DNA of 11,348 nucleotides, taken from positions 57,988 to 69,335 of the forward strand of contig DKGY01000005.1 in NCBI GenBank assembly GCA_002453475.1, written 5' to 3'. This DNA comes from Clostridium sp. UBA6758. GTDB taxonomy: Bacteria; Bacillota; Clostridia; Clostridiales; Clostridiaceae. Made by a program: the position numbers and the translations under genes. Within the stretch, counting starts at the first letter, position 1; every line of letters starts with the position of its first letter. The notes under the pieces were generated by a model. The model saw only the letters and a list, made by a program, of their open reading frames with translations. It did no database searches and was not told where the DNA came from. Below are positions 6,284-11,348 of this stretch, one piece after another.

Positions 6284-7837
6284 CTATATTCCAGATTCAT
6301 GAAGATATGATGGTACTTTGGGATTAGATGTTAGGCCTATAAATAATCCACTTACTGATTTATACCCTATCCCTTCTCTTACCATATCTTTATTATCTAA
6401 TTCGTATTCTCTACACGCATTAAGAACCTTTTCTCTTTCTTCTTCATCATCAGCAACACTTTCTATTAAGTTGCTTCTTGAAATTCCCGAAATTTTGTCT
6501 TCTCTAGCTAAAAATCTACAATCCTTTATACTTCCATTTATATATAAATTATTAATTGTATTTCCTGTATCTATGTGTTGTACATGAGTTTCATACTTAT
6601 AACTATGGGTAATGTGCGTAACATTGTTAAAGCTATTTTCAAAATATAATACAGTATCTTTCAAAAGTTCATTATCTATTTTACTCTCTGGTTGATTTAA
6701 AAATACTACATTCTCTAATTTAATTCCTAATTTATCTATAGCTGCTCTAAATTCATTATCTCTTAAATCTACCTTCTGCTGATGTGTAATATCTTTGTAT
6801 CTATCAAAATTAAACACATTAGAACCACTTCCATCTGTAACTAAAACAATATAAACATTATCGCTTCCTACAGACTTTATAGCATCTATTACTGCACTTC
6901 CCCCAAAAATAGTTTCATCATCCTGGTGTTGCACATAAAACACTACTTTATCTCCATATAAATAACTTTTAGCACGACTTATAGCTATTTCACTTATATT
7001 TCCTAAAGCAGTAGCGCTATTAGCTCCTGCTATTATACTCTTATCTGAATCATTTGATAATAATACTACTGGTTCTTTTAAAGATGATACCGTTAATGCA
7101 TCAACTAAAACATCAGATTTACTTAGATTAACATGATTCTTATCCGGAAAAAATTTGTTTATAACATTCTTATTTGTTTCAAATCTATCTATTCCATTAA
7201 TTCTCTCGGAAAAATTATTAAAATTAGAGTTTATAACAGACGTTCCTCCTATAGAGTATGCTAGTACACTTTTTCTATAGTTAGTGGATTCCCCATCTGT
7301 TAAAATTACTGGATTTCCTTTACTGGCAGCTACTGGCGCTATACTCATGGCATCAGCTTCTCCTTTAAGCCCATTAACATAATAAATCTCTTGGACTCCC
7401 TTTACTTTCTCTATTTCATTTGCTACCACTATAGACGTATCAAACCTTTGCTGTCCACCAAGTCGTATAATCTTTTTACCCATGTTAATTAATTTATTTT
7501 CTATATCTTTTGAAATTACAGTATTACCTCCAACAATATAAACTGTATTGGCTTTATTTAATTTGTCAAGTGTAACTTGTGGTATCACATTTGCTTGAGT
7601 CAGTAATATAGGTGCATTGACTGCACCACTTAGCCCACTAGCAGAAAGTCCATCTGCTAATGAGTTTCCATTTACTAAAATAGCAGATGAATATTGCATT
7701 TTCGATGCAATAATGGATGCTGTTTCGTATCTATCTGAACCACAAATATAGTCCATATTTATTCCATATGCATTCATAATATTGAATGTTAAGAATATAA
7801 ATAAGCTACCTAATATTTTTGTACAATATCTTCTCAC
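6284..7837 (-). CDS. Secreted CWB2-repeat protein with PIG-L/LmbE-type deacetylase domain
   Basis: This is a predicted surface protein that combines a wall anchor with an enzyme. Residue numbers here count from the TTG at 7852, the longest frame. A signal peptide (hydrophobic 13-29, likely cut near AYG-30) leads into three CWB2 repeats (about 36-130, 131-215 and 217-295), each with a G-x-D/Q-R-F/Y-E/D-T opening and an ILL-like core (PILLT, PVILT, PVVLLS). CWB2 repeats hold clostridial S-layer and wall proteins non-covalently on a cell-wall polysaccharide. A PIG-L domain follows (about 302-522), with HQDDE (309-313), GG at 317-318 and the HVQH pair (His423, His426), the expected zinc ligands and active-site residues. 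Family enzymes remove N-acetyl groups from GlcNAc-containing substrates. GGGGGA overlaps the TTG and is spaced correctly for the GTG at 7837, which gives MRRYCTKIL and a normal signal peptide (517 residues), so that start is preferred. HQDDE replaces the more common HPDDE. Confidence 0.85.
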   Translation of the reverse strand: MRRYCTKILGSLFIFLTFNIMNAYGINMDYICGSDRYETASIIASKMQYSSAILVNGNSLADGLSASGLSGAVNAPILLTQANVIPQVTLDKLNKANTVYIVGGNTVISKDIENKLINMGKKIIRLGGQQRFDTSIVVANEIEKVKGVQEIYYVNGLKGEADAMSIAPVAASKGNPVILTDGESTNYRKSVLAYSIGGTSVINSNFNNFSERINGIDRFETNKNVINKFFPDKNHVNLSKSDVLVDALTVSSLKEPVVLLSNDSDKSIIAGANSATALGNISEIAISRAKSYLYGDKVVFYVQHQDDETIFGGSAVIDAIKSVGSDNVYIVLVTDGSGSNVFNFDRYKDITHQQKVDLRDNEFRAAIDKLGIKLENVVFLNQPESKIDNELLKDTVLYFENSFNNVTHITHSYKYETHVQHIDTGNTINNLYINGSIKDCRFLAREDKISGISRSNLIESVADDEEEREKVLNACREYELDNKDMVREGIGYKSVSGLFIGLTSNPKVPSYLHESGI

Positions 7838-7882
7838 GTCAATTTCCCCCAAATATCGATAAATTAGTAATATAATACTATT

Positions 7883-7891
7883 AGTATATCA
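7883..7891 (-). promoter_or_regulatory. Extended -10 promoter candidate for the CWB2-deacetylase gene
   Basis: The minus strand reads TG-A-TATACT, an extended -10 element, about 45 bp before the GTG start. No good -35 is visible 17 bp upstream, which extended -10 promoters can lack. Confidence 0.4.
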
Positions 7892-7944
7892 TATATTTAC
7901 ATAAAACATCATAATTTCCCTATGAGAATTTATATTATTTAAAC

Positions 7945-7978
7945 AAAGAGCAAAACATATAAATACATTTTGCTCTTT
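7945..7978 (-). terminator. Terminator of the 108-residue orphan gene
   Basis: A perfect 11-bp inverted repeat, AAAGAGCAAAA / TTTTGCTCTTT, has a 12-nt loop and lies directly after the stop codon at 7982. On the minus strand the stem is followed by GTTTAAATAATA, a moderate T-run. Confidence 0.78.
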
Positions 7979-7981
7979 ATT

Positions 7982-8308
7982 TTATGCTATTTTATCCTTA
8001 TTATCCTTATTATTCTCTTCAAATCTGAACTTCCCATGAGCAAATCCTTTAAACATTTCAAAAGTTAAATTATTAACTTTCTGATCTTCTTCAATCCAAC
8101 TAGTAAATAACTTAAATGGTTCTTCACTAAAATATTTTGAATTTATACGTGGGAATCCCTCTAATACATTAAAACCTTCTCCCATAGCCCTTTTCACTTC
8201 TTCTAGATTATACCTAAAATAATATCTATGGTCACTATTTAGAATTTCCCCTATTACAAAATCATTATTATCATCACTTTTCCATATAAGATTAATTTTA
8301 TTACTCAT
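7982..8308 (-). CDS. Hypothetical protein, 108 residues, unknown function
   Basis: I do not recognise a firm family. The protein is soluble, with no signal peptide or membrane segment. It starts NKINLIWKSDDNNDFVIGEI, which reads like a strand-rich domain, continues with YYFRYN and a helix (LEEVKRAMGEGF), then LEGFPRINSKYFSEEPFKLF, and ends in a charged tail (EENNKDNKDK). The layout 'IGxL...YxFxY...GFxxLxxFPxxxxxYxSxxLFxxF' recalls a small domain seen with HIRAN or HipA-like proteins, but this is memory of a pattern, not a demonstrated match. The longest frame starts at a GTG at 8326. AAGGAGGAG lies inside that extension and 6 nt before the ATG at 8308, so the latter is the start. It has its own promoter candidate (8512-8540), a long leader and a terminator, so it is probably a single-gene unit. 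Confidence 0.75.
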   Translation of the reverse strand: MSNKINLIWKSDDNNDFVIGEILNSDHRYYFRYNLEEVKRAMGEGFNVLEGFPRINSKYFSEEPFKLFTSWIEEDQKVNNLTFEMFKGFAHGKFRFEENNKDNKDKIA

Positions 8309-8511
8309 TATAATCTCCTCCTTCACTCGTTTTCTTATAGTTAAAATCTTTTCTTTATTCTAAAATATTCTTTAAACCTTTTTAATACACCTTTTTCAAT
8401 TATCCTCTTTATTAATTCTATGTCTTTATCATGAACTTTATTTCTATTTTAAATAAAATAAATTTCATGAGCATAAATACTTGATTTATTAACTATTAAT
8501 TAGCCTTTATT
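8309..8511 (-). other. Long leader of the orphan gene, with possible gene remnant
   Basis: About 200 nt separate the promoter candidate at 8512-8540 from the ATG at 8308. The stretch holds the hairpin at 8429-8470. It also holds two short overlapping open frames on the minus strand: 8418-8474 (ATG start, 18 codons, no ribosome binding site) and 8344-8448 (35 codons, no start codon, rich in Lys, Arg and Glu). They could be a frameshifted remnant of a small gene or chance open frames in purine-rich leader sequence. No known riboswitch core was recognised. Confidence 0.35.
8429..8470 (-). promoter_or_regulatory. 15-bp hairpin in the leader of the orphan gene
   Basis: The arms TCATGAACTTTATTT (8429-8443) and AAATAAATTTCATGA (8456-8470) are inverted copies with one mismatch and a 12-nt loop. 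On the minus strand no T-run follows, so this is not an intrinsic terminator. It could be an mRNA stability or control element. Confidence 0.45.
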
Positions 8512-8540
8512 AGTATATAACTATGTGACCTTAATTTCAA
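8512..8540 (-). promoter_or_regulatory. Promoter candidate of the orphan gene
   Basis: The minus strand reads TTGAAA (8535-8540), a 17-bp spacer and TATACT (8512-8517), five of six matches in each box. Transcription would start near 8505, about 197 nt before the ATG. It diverges from the hydrogenase promoter at 8600-8627. Confidence 0.6.
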
Positions 8541-8599
8541 ATATATTTACTGTTACCTGATATATTCTTGCCAAATTTCATTTTTAAATGCTTAACCTA

Positions 8600-8627
8600 T
8601 TGAATAATAATTAAATGATGTTATAAT
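8600..8627 (+). promoter_or_regulatory. Promoter of the hydrogenase gene
   Basis: The sequence reads TTGAAT (8600-8605), a 16-bp spacer and a perfect TATAAT (8622-8627), with TG at 8619-8620 making an extended -10. Transcription would start near 8634, at the left edge of the Rex-like palindrome. Confidence 0.75.
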
Positions 8628-8633
8628 TAGATT

Positions 8634-8651
8634 TGGTTAAAAAATTAACAA
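8634..8651 (+). promoter_or_regulatory. Rex-like operator at the hydrogenase transcription start
   Basis: TGGTTAA-AAAA-TTAACAA matches the published clostridial Rex operator TTGTTAA-N4-TTAACAA at 13 of 14 defined positions. It covers the predicted +1 just after the -10 box, where a bound repressor would block RNA polymerase. Rex senses the NADH/NAD+ ratio and represses fermentation and hydrogenase genes when NADH is low. Identification rests on motif and position only; rex is not in the window. Confidence 0.72.
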
Positions 8652-8676
8652 TGTCATGAAATTAGGAGGGATTTTA

Positions 8677-10167
8677 ATGTTTACTTTTGATACATCGCTA
8701 AAAAAGATTAAGCATGAGGTTCTAAAGCAAATAGTTACTTTATCTATTAATGATAATCTTAACACTAAAGAAATATTTAATATTCATAAATTTATAGTTG
8801 ATAAGGATACTCCTACATATAGATGCTGTATTTTCAAGGAGCGTGCCATAGTAAACCAAAGAGCTAAACTGGCTGCTGGATATATGCCTATAGAAAATGA
8901 ATATAGTGACCTTATTGATATTAAAAATAATGAACAAATCATGTATGTTATTGAGGCAGCTTGCGATAGATGTCCTATAAATAAATATACTGTTACAGAG
9001 GCTTGCAGGGGGTGTATTACTCATAAGTGTAAGGAAGTATGTCCAGCTAATGCTATGATGACTGTAGGTGGTAAATCATATATAAATCAAGAGTTGTGTA
9101 AAGAATGTGGACTTTGTAAGAAGATTTGCCCTTACAACGCTATATCCGAAGTTCGTCGTCCTTGCAAAACTTCCTGTCCAACTGGAGCTCTTAGGGTAGA
9201 TGAAAATAGTAGACGTGCTATTATTAATGAAGATGATTGTATTCAATGTGGCGCCTGTATGACAGCTTGTCCTTTTGGTGCTATATCTGATAAAAGCCTT
9301 GTTGCTCCTGTATCTAAAAAATTGTATCAGAAAAAACATAATATGATTGCACTTGTAGCCCCATCAATTTCAGGACAGATGGGTAATAATGTTTCAATAG
9401 GTCAAATTAAATCTTCATTAAAAGCTATTGGATTTTCCGATGTATTTGAAGCATCTTGTGGCGCAGATATGGTAACAATTCACGAAGCTAAGGAATTTGT
9501 AGAGAGAACAGAAAATGGACATACATACATGACTAATTCTTGTTGCCCAGGCTTCTTTAGCTATATTGAGAAAAAGTTTCCTACTGAAGTTTCTCATATC
9601 TCCAATACAGTATCTCCAATGATAGCAATGGGACGTGCTATTAAAAATCAAACTTCTGATGCTAAAGTAGTGTTTATCGGACCATGCACAGCTAAGAAAG
9701 CTGAAGCTAAAAGACCCGATGTAGCTGGAGTTATTGACTATGTACTAACCTTTGAAGAGCTTTGTGCTATGTTAGATGCTTTTGATATAAATCCTGAAAA
9801 CTGTAGTGAAGAAACTCTTGAAGATGGTTCTACTTTAGGTAGGGGTTTTGGTATTGCTGGAGGACTTACTGCTGCTATAGAAAACTATGTAAGTACAGAA
9901 AATATTTCTGTAGAATTTAAACCAGTAAAGGTTTCAGGTCCTACAGAAATAAAAAAAGCTTTAAGTATGGCAAAAATAAATAAATTGCAAGGTAATTTTA
10001 TAGAAGGAATGATGTGTACTGGTGGATGTATAAATGGTGCTGGAGTATTCTCAGATCCTACAGTTGCTAAAGGAACCTTTATTAAAGAAGGTAAAAGTTC
10101 ATCTATCAAAAATGTATCTGATAATAAAGCTAATAAACTTATGGATAATATATCCTTAGATAGATAA
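8677..10167 (+). CDS. [FeFe] hydrogenase, ferredoxin-type monomeric (group B-like)
   Basis: This cytosolic enzyme is predicted to interconvert protons and H2, probably with ferredoxin as partner. Numbered from the ATG at 8677 (496 residues), an N-terminal segment with a YRCCIFKERAI motif (49-57) leads into a cysteine-rich ferredoxin-like domain: C96/C99, C110/C113/C118/C122, C141/C144/C147/C151, C163/C167 and C188/C191/C194/C198, enough for about three or four [4Fe-4S] clusters. The H-cluster domain carries L1 TNSCCPGF (C289, C290), L2 GPCTAKKAE (C337) and L3 MMCTGGCINGAG (C447, C451), so all H-cluster cysteines are present. The N-terminal layout and motif variants fit the group B1/B3 clade of clostridial hydrogenases rather than CpI-like HydA. 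The longest frame starts at 8656, but AGGAGGG lies inside it and is placed for the ATG at 8677. No maturase genes (hydE, hydF, hydG) are in the window. The gene is monocistronic, with a Rex-like operator and its own terminator. Confidence 0.92.
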   Translation: MFTFDTSLKKIKHEVLKQIVTLSINDNLNTKEIFNIHKFIVDKDTPTYRCCIFKERAIVNQRAKLAAGYMPIENEYSDLIDIKNNEQIMYVIEAACDRCPINKYTVTEACRGCITHKCKEVCPANAMMTVGGKSYINQELCKECGLCKKICPYNAISEVRRPCKTSCPTGALRVDENSRRAIINEDDCIQCGACMTACPFGAISDKSLVAPVSKKLYQKKHNMIALVAPSISGQMGNNVSIGQIKSSLKAIGFSDVFEASCGADMVTIHEAKEFVERTENGHTYMTNSCCPGFFSYIEKKFPTEVSHISNTVSPMIAMGRAIKNQTSDAKVVFIGPCTAKKAEAKRPDVAGVIDYVLTFEELCAMLDAFDINPENCSEETLEDGSTLGRGFGIAGGLTAAIENYVSTENISVEFKPVKVSGPTEIKKALSMAKINKLQGNFIEGMMCTGGCINGAGVFSDPTVAKGTFIKEGKSSSIKNVSDNKANKLMDNISLDR

Positions 10168-10175
10168 ATGCTAAT

Positions 10176-10207
10176 AAAAAAGTGGATTTTTAAAAATCCA
10201 CTTTTTT
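10176..10207. terminator. Bidirectional terminator between hydrogenase and ccpA-like gene
   Basis: This is a perfect 32-bp palindrome with arms AAAAAAGTGGATTTTT and AAAAATCCACTTTTTT, giving a hairpin with an A-run before and a T-run after on either strand. It lies 8 bp after the hydrogenase stop and 31 bp after the stop of the convergent LacI-family gene, so it can end both transcripts. Confidence 0.92.
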
Positions 10208-10238
10208 ATTATAAAAATTATATTTTGCTTAATTTTAT

Positions 10239-11234
10239 TTATTTCTTACAAGAATCTCTTTCAACTATGGTATATGGTAATCTGTAATAACTCTCTTCTA
10301 CTGGAATTTTATTTACAAGCTTTATAAGAAGTCTCATTCCTACGGATCCCATATCGTATAGTGGACGAGAAACTGTAGTTAGCTTAGGATAAAATACTGC
10401 TGATAATGCTATATTGTCAAAACCTATAACATCTACATCTTCTGGTACTCTAATCCCTTTTTCTCTTAAAGCATTTATAACTCCAAGAGCTGATTGATCA
10501 CTTCCACATAAAACTGCATCCACTTTATTATCTTCTATAATATGAGTTATTCCTTCAAACCCGTCCTGATATTTTAAACTTCCAAGATAAACTAAATTTT
10601 CATTGAAACAGTTCTCTTCGTCCATGGCATCTTTATATCCATGATACATTTTTTTATATTCAGTAGCGTTCTCTTTAATATATCCTAAATATGCTATGTT
10701 TTTATTATTTTTTGAGAATAGATAATTTACAGCATCATAAGCGGCAGTATAACTATCTATTCCAACACTAGGAACATCTCCTTCTTCATCCATAGCACCT
10801 ATTGATACTACAGGGGTACCAACAGATTTTATAGCTGCCTTTATCTCTTTATCTAGACGGTCTCCCATATATATTATACCGTCTACCATCTTCTCTCTTA
10901 ATATATTAAAACTTTCTTTTTCCCTACTCTTATCCAGATCAGTATTGCATAGCATTATATTATAATTATAAATACTTGCTAAGTCCTCTGCCCCTCTTAC
11001 AATCTCAGGGTAAAGGGAATTTGATATATCTGGTATTATTATACCAATTGTGCTTGACTTTTGAGTCTTTAAGCTTCTTGCTAAAATATTTGGTCTATAA
11101 TCTAACTTGTCTATTGCATCTAGAACTCTTTGCTTTGTCTCTTGATTAACTACATCTATATCATTTAGTACTCTTGAAACTGTGGCAATAGAAACATTTG
11201 CTTCTTTTGCTACATCTTTAATTGACGCTGCCAC
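10239..11234 (-). CDS. ccpA: LacI-family regulator, probable catabolite control protein CcpA
   Basis: This is a DNA-binding regulator that, if CcpA, works with Ser-phosphorylated HPr at cre sites to set carbon catabolite repression and activation. It has 331 residues: a helix-turn-helix IKDVAKEANVSIATVSRVLN (5-24), a hinge RPNILARSL (47-55), and a periplasmic-binding-protein-like core (from about 62). It tracks Bacillus CcpA closely along its length, including IGIIIPDISNSLYPEIVRGAED, EDVDVIGFDN and the near-final YDMGSVGMRLLIKLVNK (293-309). The V-x-M-R-L-L-x-K helix there corresponds to the helix CcpA uses to contact HPr. Start is the GTG at 11234 with an AGAGGTGAT site. Other LacI-family regulators for sugar operons are the alternative, but no sugar genes adjoin it and the C-terminal match favours CcpA. 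Confidence 0.8.
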   Translation of the reverse strand: MAASIKDVAKEANVSIATVSRVLNDIDVVNQETKQRVLDAIDKLDYRPNILARSLKTQKSSTIGIIIPDISNSLYPEIVRGAEDLASIYNYNIMLCNTDLDKSREKESFNILREKMVDGIIYMGDRLDKEIKAAIKSVGTPVVSIGAMDEEGDVPSVGIDSYTAAYDAVNYLFSKNNKNIAYLGYIKENATEYKKMYHGYKDAMDEENCFNENLVYLGSLKYQDGFEGITHIIEDNKVDAVLCGSDQSALGVINALREKGIRVPEDVDVIGFDNIALSAVFYPKLTTVSRPLYDMGSVGMRLLIKLVNKIPVEESYYRLPYTIVERDSCKK

Positions 11235-11303
11235 TATATATCACCTCTCTTATTATTCTGCATATTTTTAATACATATATACCTTATTTAAACTATAAAG
11301 TAA

Positions 11304-11332
11304 AGTATAATTATAAAGCTTAGATGGAGCAA
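11304..11332 (-). promoter_or_regulatory. ccpA: Promoter candidate of the ccpA-like gene
   Basis: The minus strand reads TTGCTC (11327-11332), a 17-bp spacer and TATACT (11304-11309), about 70 nt before the GTG start. A second possible pair (TTTACT, 17 bp, TATATA) lies nearer the gene. No clear cre site was seen, and the right edge of the window may cut off more upstream sequence. Confidence 0.4.
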
Positions 11333-11348
11333 TCTATTATTATATCAA

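Noticed and set aside
8740..10109. Several minus-strand open frames of 74-94 codons inside the hydrogenase gene
   Set aside because: The plus frame carries all hydrogenase motifs; the antisense frames are compositional shadows without start signals.
1..11348. tRNA, rRNA, CRISPR array, insertion sequence or prophage
   Set aside because: No repeat-spacer pattern, transposase or integrase frame, terminal repeats or tRNA-like folds were seen on either strand.

Overview
The window is AT-rich DNA from a low-GC anaerobic Firmicute of class Clostridia. The evidence is the very A/T-biased codon use, strong GGAGG-type ribosome binding sites, a dlt operon in the dltX-D-A-B-C order, a CWB2 cell-wall-binding protein, a ferredoxin-type [FeFe] hydrogenase and a CcpA-like regulator. 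Clostridium sensu stricto and Peptostreptococcaceae both fit. No mobile element, tRNA, rRNA or CRISPR array was seen.

Left part (1-6200, all on the minus strand, read right to left). A candidate sigma-A promoter (6083-6112) precedes dltX, a 47-codon gene too short for most gene finders. It is followed by dltD, dltA, dltB and dltC and a strong terminator (1616-1653). The operon loads D-alanine onto a carrier protein (DltA, DltC), moves it across the membrane (DltB) and transfers it to teichoic acid (DltD, with DltX). Beyond the terminator lie a left-handed beta-helix acyltransferase gene and the 5' two-thirds or less of a polysaccharide flippase gene that runs off the left edge. These look like the border of a surface-glycan locus.

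Middle part (6240-8310, minus strand). One gene encodes a secreted protein with three CWB2 wall-anchoring repeats fused to a PIG-L/LmbE-type zinc deacetylase domain. The next encodes a 108-residue orphan protein with a roughly 200-nt leader containing a 15-bp hairpin. Each has its own promoter candidate and terminator.

Right part (8500-11348). A ferredoxin-rich monomeric [FeFe] hydrogenase of the group B kind is on the plus strand. Its promoter is near consensus, and an 18-bp palindrome at the expected transcription start matches the clostridial Rex operator at 13 of 14 defined positions. It converges on a ccpA-like LacI-family gene, and the two share a perfect 16-bp palindromic terminator.

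Taken together, the left and middle genes are about the charge and decoration of the cell wall: D-alanylation, probable deacetylation, amino-sugar acylation and glycan export. The right part is about fermentative redox control. Five starts (dltA, the CWB2 protein, the orphan, the hydrogenase, and dltX as a new call) were set from ribosome binding sites rather than from the longest open frame.
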